Source: Corynebacterium kalinowskii
Lineage (GTDB): Bacteria; Actinomycetota; Actinomycetes; Mycobacteriales; Mycobacteriaceae
Assembly: GCF_009734385.1 (NCBI RefSeq)
Contig: NZ_CP046452.1
Coordinates: forward strand, 682,001 to 746,000
Length of the DNA stretch: 64,000 nucleotides
Direction: 5' to 3'
This document shows positions 9,155 to 18,017 of this stretch, piece by piece (position 1 is the stretch's first letter; the number at the start of each line of letters is the position of its first letter). The translations under genes were made by a program, and so were the position numbers. Under the pieces are notes generated by a model that worked only from the letters and a program-made list of their open reading frames with translations, made no database searches and was not told the DNA's origin.

Positions 9155-9223
9155 ACCATATCTGCAAACCCCAGAAAAGGTCGGATTATGTGCACTGGGG
9201 GCCGTACGTGACGCGCCTATACT
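9155..9223. promoter_or_regulatory. Divergent leaderless promoters (TetR gene / SorC-type regulator gene)
   Basis: Minus strand: -10 TATGGT at 9160-9155, then 7 nt to ATG 9147. Plus strand: -10 TATACT at 9218-9223, then 7 nt (AGGGCTC) to ATG 9231. Neither start has room for a Shine-Dalgarno leader. Confidence 0.6.
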
Positions 9224-9230
9224 AGGGCTC

Positions 9231-10166
9231 ATGTTGGATTCTCGGGACGCGCAGTCGATCGATGCTGCCAAGCTGTACTATCTGTCGGGACTCAGCCAAG
9301 CCGAGGTTGCCACCGAACTGGGTGTTTCCCGCCCCACTGTCTCCAAACTTCTCCAACATGCGCGCGACATGGGCTTCGTGGTGATCAGTTTGCATGATCC
9401 GAGGGAGGGCGCGGACGAGGTCGTCGATAAGCTCAAGGCCAGGTTCGGTCTGGTCGATGCGCGGGTGGTGCGCCCGGTTACGGGCGATGCGGCGGGATTG
9501 CTCGCCGATCTGGGGGCGGCGGGGGCGTCGTTGCTGGAGGAGCTGGTGCGCGACGATATGAAAGTGGGTATTTCCTGGGGGAATACCATGTTTTCCGTGG
9601 CCGAGCACTTGCGCACGCGGAACCTCAGTGGGGTGCAGGTTATTCAGCTCAAGGGCGGGCACTCGCATTCGGAACGCAACACCAAGGATGTGGAGACTCT
9701 CACCCGGTTTGCCCGCGCGTTTAACGCGGACATGCACATGCTCCCGTTGCCTGTGATCTTGGACAGTGTGGAGGCGAAGCAGCTGGTGGAAGCGGATCGT
9801 CACATTGCCGGGATCATGCGCGCCGGGGCGAGCGCCGACATCGCGGTGTTCACGGCGGGCGATGTCCATCGGGAAAGCCTGCTGCTCAACCTCGGGGTGC
9901 TCAGTGGGGCGGAGACACAATCGCTGCTGGATTCGGCGGTGGGGGACGTGTGCTCCCGGTTCTACGATGCGTCCGGCAACACCGCCGATGCGCTTATCGA
10001 CGCCCGAACCGTCGGAATCTCAGTGGCGGACCTCCGCGCCCGGCCGATTCGCGTTCTTGTGGCCGGCGGGCTGGAAAAGGCGACTGCTATTAAGGTGGCG
10101 CTTGAGATGGGTATGGCCACGCATTTGGTGATTGATCACGCCACGGCGGAGCGGATTGTGGGCTAA
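9231..10166 (+). CDS. SorC/DeoR-type regulator of deoxynucleoside operon
   Basis: 311 residues: an N-terminal HTH (residues ~10-50, with L-S-Q-A-E-V-A-T-E-L-G-V-S-R-P-T-V-S) and a SorC-type sugar-binding domain (~60-311) containing G-I-S-W-G-N-T-M and C-terminal A-G-G-L-E-K motifs. Members such as Bacillus subtilis DeoR repress deo operons and are released by deoxyribose-5-phosphate. It lies 99 nt upstream of deoD with a matching inverted-repeat operator in the gap, so local repression of the operon is the natural inference. It starts from its own leaderless promoter. Confidence 0.9.
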   Translation: MLDSRDAQSIDAAKLYYLSGLSQAEVATELGVSRPTVSKLLQHARDMGFVVISLHDPREGADEVVDKLKARFGLVDARVVRPVTGDAAGLLADLGAAGASLLEELVRDDMKVGISWGNTMFSVAEHLRTRNLSGVQVIQLKGGHSHSERNTKDVETLTRFARAFNADMHMLPLPVILDSVEAKQLVEADRHIAGIMRAGASADIAVFTAGDVHRESLLLNLGVLSGAETQSLLDSAVGDVCSRFYDASGNTADALIDARTVGISVADLRARPIRVLVAGGLEKATAIKVALEMGMATHLVIDHATAERIVG

Positions 10167-10178
10167 CCCACTTTCGTT

Positions 10179-10212
10179 GAACATTTGTAAAACATGTCAT
10201 TGTCAAATGTTC
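10179..10212 (+). promoter_or_regulatory. Operator of the deo operon
   Basis: Perfect 9-bp inverted repeat GAACATTTG (10179-10187) / CAAATGTTC (10204-10212), with an extra half-site-like AACATGT between the arms. The downstream arm overlaps the -35 element at 10200-10205, so binding would block RNA polymerase. The regulator gene just upstream is the probable binder. Confidence 0.75.
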
Positions 10213-10228
10213 TGGGGCGCGGTAGGGT
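10200..10228 (+). promoter_or_regulatory. Promoter of the deoD-MFS-deoC-mutase operon
   Basis: -35 TTGTCA (10200-10205), 17-bp spacer, -10 TAGGGT (10223-10228). A ribosome-binding site TTGGAGG lies just before ATG 10266. Confidence 0.7.
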
Positions 10229-10265
10229 GGGGCTTAGTTGATCCCTATCGATTTGGAGGCATCCA

Positions 10266-10985
10266 ATGTCCACCATCAATACCCCGCACATCAATCCCAA
10301 TGGTGCGCCGATCGCTAAGACCGTGCTGATGCCGGGAGACCCGCTGCGCGCCAAGTTCATCGCGGAGACCTACCTGGACAACGTGGTCCAGTTCAATGAG
10401 GTCCGCAACATGCTCGGTTTTACCGGAACCTATCAAGGGCACGAAGTGTCCGTCATGGGTTCTGGCATGGGCATCCCATCCATCGGCATCTACGCTTCCG
10501 AGTTGGTGAAGTTCTTCGAGGTGGAGCGCATCATCCGCATCGGTTCTTGTGGGTCCCTGCAAAAGCACGTGAACCTGTACGACATCATCTTCGCGATGGC
10601 CGCTTCTACTGACTCCAACTTCATGGACCAGTACAACATTCCAGGTACGTGGGCCCCGACAGCTTCGTGGAAGCTACTCAAGGCTGCCATCGACCAGGCA
10701 GAAGCCAAGGGCGCCCGCTACCACGTGGGCAACATCTTGTCCTCCGACATCTTCTACCACGACGATGACACCGCCAACGCACGCTGGTCTCGCATGGGTG
10801 TGCTCGGCGTCGAAATGGAATCGGCTGCCCTCTACGCCATCGCTGCCCGCCACGGTATCGACGCCCTCGGCTTGTTCACCGCCTCCGACAACATCATCAC
10901 CGGCGAAAAGACCACCGCAGCTGAGCGCCAGACTGCGTTCACCGCCATGATGGAGATCGCTCTTCCACTGGCAGGCCTCGAATGA
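10266..10985 (+). CDS. deoD: Purine-nucleoside phosphorylase
   Basis: Cleaves purine (deoxy)nucleosides with phosphate to free base plus (deoxy)ribose-1-phosphate in the cytoplasm. The 239-aa length is that of the hexameric DeoD type. Visible motifs: phosphate-binding P-G-D-P-L-R-A-K (23-30), G-S-G-M-G-I-P-S, R-I-G-S-C-G-S, the nucleoside-binding V-E-M-E-S segment and the later A-S-D-N-I base-site loop containing the general-acid Asp. A clear GGAGG lies upstream. The stop overlaps the next ATG (ATGA), indicating translational coupling. Confidence 0.93.
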   Translation: MSTINTPHINPNGAPIAKTVLMPGDPLRAKFIAETYLDNVVQFNEVRNMLGFTGTYQGHEVSVMGSGMGIPSIGIYASELVKFFEVERIIRIGSCGSLQKHVNLYDIIFAMAASTDSNFMDQYNIPGTWAPTASWKLLKAAIDQAEAKGARYHVGNILSSDIFYHDDDTANARWSRMGVLGVEMESAALYAIAARHGIDALGLFTASDNIITGEKTTAAERQTAFTAMMEIALPLAGLE

Positions 10986-12355
10986 AAACCCAGGTCAACC
11001 CCAAGGCGGCTGTCCCCGTCCTCCTGTTCTCCTTCGTCTTCTGCCTGATCGTTGACAACGGCTTTAAGACGATGACCGGCCCCATCGCATCGGGCCTGGG
11101 CATCTCGGACAACACCGCCAGCCTCCAGGCATCTCTGGCCGGCGTGATCATCGGCATCGGCGCCGTGTTCTACGCCGCCCTCGCAGACTCCATTTCCATC
11201 CGCAAGCTCATGCTGACGGGCATCGCCCTGATCACGGTGGGTTCCATCATCGGCTTCTTTGGCTCCAGCGTGTGGGCCTTGGTCCTGGCTGGTCGACTCA
11301 TCCAAACCGCTGGACTTGCCGCCGCGGAAACGCTGTACGTTATTTACGTCACCAAGCATCTGTCGGAAAAAGACCAGAAAACCTACTTGGGTTTTTCCAC
11401 CGCAGCTTTCCAAATGGGCTTGCTGGTCGGCGCGCTGACCTCTGGCTACATCGCCACCTATATCTCCTGGACTGCCATGTTCCTCGTGCCACTGGTGCTG
11501 CTCCTGGCTGCGCCAGTAATTCACAAAATGGTGCCGGAAGATGAAGCAGTAGAAGGCCACCTCGATGTGTTCGGCCTGCTGCTCATCGCCGTATTCGCGG
11601 CCAGCCTGACCATGTACATGCAGGCGTTCAACTGGCTGTGGCTGATCCCTACTGTGTTGGGTGTGGCACTGTTTGCCTGGCACGTTGCCTCCCACCGGGG
11701 CGCTGTCGTGGCACCGGAATTCTTCCGCAACGGACGCTACGTCTGGGCACTGGTGCTGGTTCTCATCATCTACTCCACGCAGCTCGGTTTCATTTTCCTC
11801 CTGCCGTTCGCAGGTTCCACGTTGCACGGCCTGTCCCAAGACAAGTCCGCACTGCTCATGGTTCCGGGTTATGTCTGCGCCGTTCTGGTGGGTATCTTTT
11901 CGGGTCTGATCGGCAAGGTGCTGTCCTCCCGCGCCGCCATCTTCACCGCCCTCGGCATGATCATCTCCGCGCTGATTATTTCTGCCGTGTTTATCGAGTC
12001 TCACGTAGGGGTTCTGATCCTGGCCATCGTCCTCTTCGCCTCCGGTTTCGCGCTCATGTACGCCCCGCTGGTTAAGACAGCGCTGCAAAACATCACCCCG
12101 GCCAAGTCCGGTATTGCCATTGGCTTCTACAACCTGACCATCAACATTGCGATCCCGCTGGGCATCGCCTATTCCGCAAAGTTGCAGGACATGGGCGTGA
12201 CCTGGTTCGCGGGCCTGTCCGGCGCATCCACCTCGGACGGCCAGCTCTACGCCACCGTCCTGTGGTTCCTCGCCTTCGTCGGCATCGCCGGCGCCATCAT
12301 CTACTTCTTCGCCGACCGCTACCTGCTCACCAAGGAGACCTCCTATGTCCGATAA
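10982..12355 (+). CDS. MFS transporter, probably nucleoside uptake
   Basis: 457-aa integral membrane protein with about 12-14 hydrophobic segments of the major facilitator superfamily. It starts in an ATGA overlap with deoD and its end overlaps the deoC start by 11 nt, so it is embedded in the deo operon. This context suggests import of (deoxy)nucleosides or deoxyribose. It is not a NupC/NupG-type sequence that I recognise; the substrate is inferred from the neighbours only. Confidence 0.85.
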   Translation: MKTQVNPKAAVPVLLFSFVFCLIVDNGFKTMTGPIASGLGISDNTASLQASLAGVIIGIGAVFYAALADSISIRKLMLTGIALITVGSIIGFFGSSVWALVLAGRLIQTAGLAAAETLYVIYVTKHLSEKDQKTYLGFSTAAFQMGLLVGALTSGYIATYISWTAMFLVPLVLLLAAPVIHKMVPEDEAVEGHLDVFGLLLIAVFAASLTMYMQAFNWLWLIPTVLGVALFAWHVASHRGAVVAPEFFRNGRYVWALVLVLIIYSTQLGFIFLLPFAGSTLHGLSQDKSALLMVPGYVCAVLVGIFSGLIGKVLSSRAAIFTALGMIISALIISAVFIESHVGVLILAIVLFASGFALMYAPLVKTALQNITPAKSGIAIGFYNLTINIAIPLGIAYSAKLQDMGVTWFAGLSGASTSDGQLYATVLWFLAFVGIAGAIIYFFADRYLLTKETSYVR

Positions 12356-12992
12356 GACCACTGTTGCCCGCATGATCGACCACACCCTGCTCAAGCCAGA
12401 GGCCACTGCCGCTGATGTAGCTGAACTGGTCTCCGAAGCCGCGCGCCTTGGCACCTATTCTGTCTGCATTTCGCCTTCCCAGCTACCGGTATCCGTACCA
12501 GAAGGGCTGCACATAGCCACCGTGGTCGGCTTCCCATCCGGCGCTGTGCACCCGTCGGTAAAGGCTTTCGAAGCTGCTCAAGCGGTTCGCGACGGCGCCG
12601 AAGAGATCGACATGGTCATCAACATCGCCCTGGCCAAGGATGGTCGCTGGTCTGAGCTGGAGGCCGAGATCGCTGAGGTCCGCGCCGCGGTCCCCGGGGT
12701 GCTGAAGGTCATCATCGAATCCGCAGCGCTTAACGACGACCAAATCATCGAATCCTGTCGCGCCGCCGAAGCGTCTGGAGCCGACTTCGTCAAGACCTCC
12801 ACCGGCTTCCACCCAGCAGGTGGGGCATCGGTGCACGCCGTGTCCCTCATGGCGCAGACCGTCGGCGGTCGTCTCGGCGTCAAGGCTTCTGGTGGTATCC
12901 GCACTGCCGAAGCAGCGCAGGAGATGATCAAGGCTGGTGCCACCAGGTTGGGCCTGTCTGCATCGGCAGCGATCTTGGGGGAGCTTTCATGA
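12345..12992 (+). CDS. deoC: Deoxyribose-phosphate aldolase
   Basis: Splits 2-deoxyribose-5-phosphate into acetaldehyde and glyceraldehyde-3-phosphate by a Schiff-base mechanism. The 215-aa class I TIM barrel shows the Schiff-base Lys150 in F-V-K-T-S-T-G-F, Asp89 in E-E-I-D-M-V, and the second catalytic Lys180 in V-K-A-S-G-G-I-R. It overlaps both neighbours (the MFS stop, and ATGA with the mutase). Confidence 0.95.
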   Translation: MSDKTTVARMIDHTLLKPEATAADVAELVSEAARLGTYSVCISPSQLPVSVPEGLHIATVVGFPSGAVHPSVKAFEAAQAVRDGAEEIDMVINIALAKDGRWSELEAEIAEVRAAVPGVLKVIIESAALNDDQIIESCRAAEASGADFVKTSTGFHPAGGASVHAVSLMAQTVGGRLGVKASGGIRTAEAAQEMIKAGATRLGLSASAAILGELS

Positions 12993-14617
12993 CTGTTCTC
13001 GAGGTAGCTCGGCAATGGGCAGAGCATGATCCGAGTGCTGCCGACCGGGAGTACGTTCTCGGGCTAGTGGAAGCTGGCGATACCGCTGCGTTGGAGCCGC
13101 TTTTCCAAGGGCCGCTATCCTTTGGCACCGCTGGTTTGCGGGCCGAGGTCGGGCCAGGAGAGTCCCGTCTGAATGTTGCTGTGATTACCCGCGTGACCTG
13201 GGGATTGGTGACGTGGCTGCGCCGACAGATCGACGCGGATCCCGTGGTCGTTATCGGCTGCGATGCCCGCCACGGCTCCGCAGAATTCCAAAAGGCAGCC
13301 GCCGGAGTCGTTTCCGCACTGGGTGGTCGTGCCCTCGTGCTGCCAGCGCAGAACCCGACGCCGCTCACCGCGTTTTCGGTAAAGAAGTACGGTGCCGACG
13401 CCGGCATCATGGTCACCGCATCGCACAACCCGCCTGCAGACAACGGCTACAAGGTCTACCTCGGTGGCCGGGTAGCTACCGGCGCGGCGGAAGGCGTGCA
13501 GCTGGTCTCTCCGGCAGATGCAGAAATCGCTGCCTGCTTTGCTGAAGCGCCCTTTGCCGATGAAATCGAGCTGTCTACCACTGGAATTGAACAGGTTGAC
13601 CCGCGTGCCGACTACAACGCCCGCGCTGCAGAACTGGCAGGCCCGGATCGATCGCTCACTGTTGCTCTAACCGCCATGCACGGCGTGGGCGGCGCACTCG
13701 GTTCTTCGATATTGAGCTCGCTTGGTTTCACGGTGTCGATGGTCCCCGAGCAGGCCGAACCCGACCCAGACTTTCCCACCGTCTCCTTCCCGAACCCGGA
13801 GGAAAAGGGTGCGCTGGACCTAGCCAAGGCACACGCTACGTCGATTAACGCTGACATCATCATCGCCTATGACCCGGATGCCGACCGCTGCGCGGTGGCG
13901 GCGCCTATCGACGGCGGCTGGCAGCAACTTTCCGGCGACGAGCTCGGCGCATTGCTCGGCTCTTATATCGCTTCTCGTGGCGCGACGGGTTCCTTCGCCA
14001 ACTCGATTGTGTCCTCCCGGCTGCTATCTCAGATTGCTGCTGCTCATGGCCTCGCACACTCCGCCACGCTCACTGGATTTAAATGGATTGCACGCACCCC
14101 AGCGCTCGCCTTCGGATACGAAGAAGCCATCGGTTACTGCTGCGACCCGGAGTTCGTTGCCGACAAGGACGGCATTACTGCCTCCGTGCTGGTGGCCAGC
14201 ATGGCCGCATCGCTCAAGGCATCCGGTCGTACCTTGTGGGACGAGCTTGATGAGCTAGCCCGCGTTCATGGCTTGTACATGACTGCGCCACTGACCTTCC
14301 GGGTGGCCGACCTATCGCTCATCTCGTCGGGAATGGCCGCGCTCAGGGCTCATCCACCGGCATCTTTGGCAGGTTCTGAAGTAGTTGAGTTTCTTGATAT
14401 GGCCAAGGGGGAGCACCCAAGCGGTGTGACCGAAGGCCTGTACTTCCGCACCGCAGCAAATGATCGGGTGATCGTCCGACCTTCCGGCACCGAACCGAAA
14501 CTGAAGTGCTACCTGGAAGTGGTGTTGCCAGTGGGCGAAGCGGAGGTACCGCGAGCCGAGGCACGAACACGGCTCGATCGCATTGCCGCTGAGCTCAAGG
14601 ATGTGCTGGGGATGTAG
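12989..14617 (+). CDS. Phospho-sugar mutase (phosphoglucomutase/phosphopentomutase type)
   Basis: Alpha-D-phosphohexomutase family, 542 aa. Motifs in order: G-T-A-G-L-R-A-E (46-53), the active-site phosphoserine loop T-A-S-H-N-P-P (143-149; Ser145), the metal-binding D-P-D-A-D-R around 294-299 and the phosphate-binding R-P-S-G-T-E-P-K near the C-terminus. It is translationally coupled to deoC. In a deo operon that lacks a DeoB-type phosphopentomutase, it likely isomerises (deoxy)ribose-1-phosphate to the 5-phosphate. Phosphoglucomutase or phosphomannomutase activity is equally possible from sequence alone. Confidence 0.9.
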   Translation: MTVLEVARQWAEHDPSAADREYVLGLVEAGDTAALEPLFQGPLSFGTAGLRAEVGPGESRLNVAVITRVTWGLVTWLRRQIDADPVVVIGCDARHGSAEFQKAAAGVVSALGGRALVLPAQNPTPLTAFSVKKYGADAGIMVTASHNPPADNGYKVYLGGRVATGAAEGVQLVSPADAEIAACFAEAPFADEIELSTTGIEQVDPRADYNARAAELAGPDRSLTVALTAMHGVGGALGSSILSSLGFTVSMVPEQAEPDPDFPTVSFPNPEEKGALDLAKAHATSINADIIIAYDPDADRCAVAAPIDGGWQQLSGDELGALLGSYIASRGATGSFANSIVSSRLLSQIAAAHGLAHSATLTGFKWIARTPALAFGYEEAIGYCCDPEFVADKDGITASVLVASMAASLKASGRTLWDELDELARVHGLYMTAPLTFRVADLSLISSGMAALRAHPPASLAGSEVVEFLDMAKGEHPSGVTEGLYFRTAANDRVIVRPSGTEPKLKCYLEVVLPVGEAEVPRAEARTRLDRIAAELKDVLGM

Positions 14618-14694
14618 GTCCTGGGAATGAGGAAAACTGGCCGATGACCGTCGGCAAGCGCCTGCTCCAACAGGACGGGAACCCGAAGGCGTAC

Positions 14695-14700
14695 TAGATT
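14695..14700 (+). promoter_or_regulatory. -10 element of glycosyltransferase gene (leaderless)
   Basis: TAGATT ends 7 nt before ATG 14708, leaving no leader. Confidence 0.5.
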
Positions 14701-14707
14701 CGAAGCA

Positions 14708-15940
14708 ATGAAGGTTGCCCAGTTCGTTGACAATTACGGTCCCGCGCGTAATGGCCTGCTCGTGGCTGTGCAGCAGCTCGAAGGAGATTTGCTGGCGCGC
14801 GGTCACGAGGTGGTCGTGGTTGCGCCCCAGTCCAAGGGGCCGAATCCGCACAAGGAGAACCCGAGCAGGGAAGAAATCCGGCTGCCGTCGGTGTTCGTTC
14901 CGAAGATGCCGGTCCGGGTGGCATCGGGGCGGGGTTTTAAGAAGATGATCAAGAAGCTGGCGAAGAACCGGCCCGATGTCATTCACGTGCATGGCTTCGG
15001 GCCAATCGGCGTGCTTGGGCTCTGGGCAGCCATCCGCCTGGACATTCCGCTCCTGGTCACGTGGCACACTGACTTCGACGCTTACGCCGAGCATTACCCA
15101 GCGGTGTTGCCCCTGCTCAGGGGCGTGGTCCGCCTCTTTGCGCGCATGAATAACTCCGAAGTCTACGCAGCCCATGACATCCGGCAGGCCCGTCTCGAAC
15201 TCGGCGAAAACGCCTCCTTGCTCGGCCTCATGCGCAAAATGCTCACCGAAGCCGACCTGGTTACCGCGCCATCGCCCAAAACCGTGAATCGCGCCCTCAT
15301 GCTTGCCCCGACGGCGACGGTCCGCTGCCTCCCCAATGGCGTCGACCCGCTCCCAGTCGGCGAGCAGCCCATCGAATGCGGGGACGGTCCGCTGATCATG
15401 TACGCCGGGCGCATCGCCCCCGAAAAGGGTTTCGTCCTGCTTCTCGACGCCTTCGAGCTCGTCACCGAAATCCGTCCCGACGCCCAGCTCCTCATCGTCG
15501 GCAACTGGGAACAAAACCCCAAGCTCGCACGTCGCATCACCCGCATGCGCGAACGGCACAACCTACTTCTGCCCGGCGAAAAGCCACGGGCGGAACTGGG
15601 CTCCTACTACGCGATGGCTGACCTTTTCGCCTTTCCCTCGCAAACCGACACCCAAGCACTCGTGCTCCACGAAGCGGCGCTGGCGGGGCTTCCCATCGTC
15701 GCAGTCGACAGCGAACTTGATCTGGTGATTGAGCCGGGAGTCAACGGCGAGTTCGCCAACCCGAGCCCAATCTCCTTCGCAGCGGTGATTCTTCGCATGA
15801 TCGACAGCCTGGAGAACCCGGCGTGGCGGGAGCGGGCAGCTACCCGCTCCCGGGAACTGGCCGGACAGTGGACAGTGCAGTCCCAAGCGGAGGAAATGAT
15901 CGGGCTGTATAAGCACCTCGCGGACAAACCACAAGGCTAG
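14708..15940 (+). CDS. GT4-family glycosyltransferase
   Basis: 410-aa GT-B-fold enzyme. The N-terminal domain has R-N-G-L glycine-rich loop and D-V-I-H-V-H-G-F, and the C-terminal domain has Y-A-G-R-I-A-P-E-K-G and the nucleotide-sugar-binding F-P-S-Q-T-D-T-Q-A-L-V-L-H-E-A motif. It resembles mannosyltransferases that build PI-mannosides, lipomannan or Gro-(GlcA)-Man lipids in corynebacteria, acting at the cytoplasmic membrane face. The acceptor cannot be assigned. It is monocistronic or followed by the small PH-domain gene 32 nt later. Confidence 0.85.
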   Translation: MKVAQFVDNYGPARNGLLVAVQQLEGDLLARGHEVVVVAPQSKGPNPHKENPSREEIRLPSVFVPKMPVRVASGRGFKKMIKKLAKNRPDVIHVHGFGPIGVLGLWAAIRLDIPLLVTWHTDFDAYAEHYPAVLPLLRGVVRLFARMNNSEVYAAHDIRQARLELGENASLLGLMRKMLTEADLVTAPSPKTVNRALMLAPTATVRCLPNGVDPLPVGEQPIECGDGPLIMYAGRIAPEKGFVLLLDAFELVTEIRPDAQLLIVGNWEQNPKLARRITRMRERHNLLLPGEKPRAELGSYYAMADLFAFPSQTDTQALVLHEAALAGLPIVAVDSELDLVIEPGVNGEFANPSPISFAAVILRMIDSLENPAWRERAATRSRELAGQWTVQSQAEEMIGLYKHLADKPQG

Positions 15941-15959
15941 CGAGGCAAAGCTTCTTCGG

Positions 15960-15965
15960 TTATCT
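15960..15965 (+). promoter_or_regulatory. -10 element of PH-domain gene (leaderless)
   Basis: TTATCT, then 7 nt to ATG 15973. Confidence 0.45.
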
Positions 15966-15972
15966 TCCAGGC

Positions 15973-16341
15973 ATGGAACCTCATTACCTGGCCCACCTGA
16001 CCCTGCAGCGTACGATCGACATCCCGCAAGAGATCGCAGACATGATGGCGGTAGGGGAGCAGCCGATGGCTGCCTTTGCCACGCTGCGCGATACCGCCGT
16101 GTTTACCAACAAGCGCCTGATACTGCGGGACGTGCAGGGCATGACTGGTCGCAAGACCGAGGCGTACTCGATTCCATTCAAGGCGGTTGATCTGTGGTCG
16201 ACCGAGAAGGCGGGGACGATGGATGTCAACGCCGAGAGCGAGATGTGGACCCGTTTTGGACGCATCAAGATTCAAGTTGGTCGGGGTGTGGATGTTCGCG
16301 CGTTGGATCAGTTGATCGCTAATTGCGTGCTGAACGGCTAG
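15973..16341 (+). CDS. Bacterial PH-domain protein, 122 aa
   Basis: A small soluble protein with the bacterial PH-domain pattern (F-T-N-K-R-L-I-L-R-D followed by G-R-K-T-E-A-Y-S-I-P-F-K-A-V). Such proteins have no settled function. The start codon lies 7 nt after TTATCT (15960-15965), consistent with a leaderless message. It is downstream of the glycosyltransferase gene and upstream of the ABC importer, without obvious link to either. Confidence 0.75.
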   Translation: MEPHYLAHLTLQRTIDIPQEIADMMAVGEQPMAAFATLRDTAVFTNKRLILRDVQGMTGRKTEAYSIPFKAVDLWSTEKAGTMDVNAESEMWTRFGRIKIQVGRGVDVRALDQLIANCVLNG

Positions 16342-16403
16342 CCTCCGTGTGATCCTGCTCGCCTTTGCTTTGCTTGGGGCGCAGGTCACCCATTCATGCA
16401 TGA

Positions 16404-16427
16404 TCAAATATTCAATTGAGTGTTTGA
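16404..16427 (+). promoter_or_regulatory. 24-bp dyad operator upstream of ABC importer cluster
   Basis: Symmetric layout TCAAA-TAT-TCAATTGA-GTG-TTTGA: the centre TCAATTGA and outer arms are perfect, and 20 of 24 positions agree with the reverse complement. It overlaps a plausible -35 (TTTGAA, 16423-16428) placed 18 bp before TACACA (16447-16452). The regulator is unknown. Confidence 0.55.
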
Positions 16428-16460
16428 AAATGCAGTTCAGCTGGGGTACACATGGAAGAT

Positions 16461-18017
16461 ATGAAAGCCTCGTTGGTCATCCTTGCCCTCGTTGGTCTGA
16501 CACTCGCCTCGTGCGGGGATCCCGGCGCTTTGGCGGCGGAGGATGCCTATCCCACCAGGCTGGTGCTCTCCGATGATCACCCCGGCTCTGGTTTTCACCC
16601 CGCCACTGGCTACGGCCAGACCGGGGTCAGCCCGATTTACGATGGGCTCCTTCGCCCCGAACCCGGCGAGCAAGGGCGGCTGCCACACTTCGCCCCGGCG
16701 CTCGCTGCGCAGCTGCCTACCCACAACGCCGACGCCACGGAGTGGACCGTTCAGCTGAAAAAAGATATTCAGTTCACTGACGGCACCGCACTGGACTCGT
16801 CGGACGTGGTGGCGAGCTATCGCACCGCACAGGATATTTCTGCTGGCTCGGAAGTCGCTAGTTCTTATGAAGCAATCACCAGCATCGAGGCACCAGACGC
16901 GCACACCGTCGTTTTCCGCTTAGCGTTCCCACTGAGTGAATTTTCCGACCGACTGACCTACCCGATCACCCCTTCAGAAAAGCAAGGCCTGGTGGAGCTC
17001 AACGCCGACCCCGTCGGCACCGGCGCGTACAAGTTCTCCGAGCGTCGCGGCGACGACACCATCTTTACCGCGAACCCGAAGTACTGGGGTGGGGAAGTAC
17101 CGATCAAAGAGTTGGTCATCACCGCCACGGGAGATGACTCGGCGCGCGCCCAACGCGTCATCAATGGTGACTTTCACGGCGCGGTGATCCCGTCGTTGCA
17201 CGCCACGAAATACCTGGACAATGCGAAGGTGCGGGTGGACGTCGCAAAGGGCGCAGATTGGCGAGCCATCTCCCTCCCCGCCACGAAAGAGCTACGCGAC
17301 CCCCGCGTGCGTTGCGCGCTCAACATCGGCACAAACCGGCAGGCGCTTATCGACGGCCCCTTCGCCGGCTACGGATCCGCTGCCGCCACCCCCATCCCCG
17401 ACTTCTATGGGGCGGCGCACAATCCCGAGGCGACGTTCGAATTCGACGCCAACAAGGCAAACGCGCTGCTCGATGAGGCAGGCCTGCACCGCGGCGCCGA
17501 CGGCACCCGTTTCTCCCTTGAGCTGTACTACCCGGGGCAGGATTCGGGCCGCCGTGATCTGGCCGTGCAATTCGCCGCTCAAATGCGAGAACTCGGCATC
17601 TCGGTAGAGCCCAAAGCTGGCACCTGGGACGACATCACTCCGCGGATGACTGAAATTGCGGTCGTGTTGGGCGGGGGCGAGATGCCTTACGACGTCAGCA
17701 TGTCTGCCTACAATCAGCTGCACACGCGCACCTTAACCACGAGCCCCTATGACAACCCTGGCAACTACGGTTCGCCGGAACTCGATGCTCTGGTGGACAG
17801 CGCGCGCGGCCAGGTCGATGTCACGACTCGGGACAGCCTGTGGCGTGCTGCGCAGGAAAAATACGTCGCTAACCCATCGCTGATCATGGTGGGAACGGTG
17901 GATCACGTGTACCTTTCTCGCCCCAATTCCTGGGTGAAGCCGGATCTCATGCTCGAGCCGCATATCCATGGCGCGACGTGGGGACCATGGTGGAACCTCG
18001 CGGAGTGGAAGCGGTGA
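16461..18017 (+). CDS. ABC importer substrate-binding lipoprotein (SBP_bac_5, peptide/nickel type)
   Basis: Family-5 extracellular solute-binding protein (DppA/OppA/NikA clan). It has a lipoprotein signal with lipobox L-A-S-C, then the typical S-P-I-Y-D-G-L-L, W-T-V-Q-L-K-K-D-I-Q-F-T-D-G and V-G-T-G-A-Y-K-F motifs. I chose ATG 16461 because it gives a Lys-headed signal peptide and lies 8 nt after TACACA; ATG 16452 (adding M-E-D) is the alternative. It heads a four-gene operon with permeases and ATPases. The ligand may be peptide or a metal chelate. Nickel is suggested only by overall resemblance to Nik systems. Confidence 0.88.
   Translation: MKASLVILALVGLTLASCGDPGALAAEDAYPTRLVLSDDHPGSGFHPATGYGQTGVSPIYDGLLRPEPGEQGRLPHFAPALAAQLPTHNADATEWTVQLKKDIQFTDGTALDSSDVVASYRTAQDISAGSEVASSYEAITSIEAPDAHTVVFRLAFPLSEFSDRLTYPITPSEKQGLVELNADPVGTGAYKFSERRGDDTIFTANPKYWGGEVPIKELVITATGDDSARAQRVINGDFHGAVIPSLHATKYLDNAKVRVDVAKGADWRAISLPATKELRDPRVRCALNIGTNRQALIDGPFAGYGSAAATPIPDFYGAAHNPEATFEFDANKANALLDEAGLHRGADGTRFSLELYYPGQDSGRRDLAVQFAAQMRELGISVEPKAGTWDDITPRMTEIAVVLGGGEMPYDVSMSAYNQLHTRTLTTSPYDNPGNYGSPELDALVDSARGQVDVTTRDSLWRAAQEKYVANPSLIMVGTVDHVYLSRPNSWVKPDLMLEPHIHGATWGPWWNLAEWKR

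Noticed and set aside
10158..10171. GTGGG-CTAA-CCCAC hairpin at the end of the SorC-type regulator gene
   Set aside because: Five-bp stem that includes the stop codon and lacks a T-run; too weak for a terminator.
10832..12454. 540-aa minus-strand open frame opposite deoD and the MFS gene
   Set aside because: Antisense shadow of well-supported coupled genes; low-complexity His/Gln/Gly-rich product with no family features.
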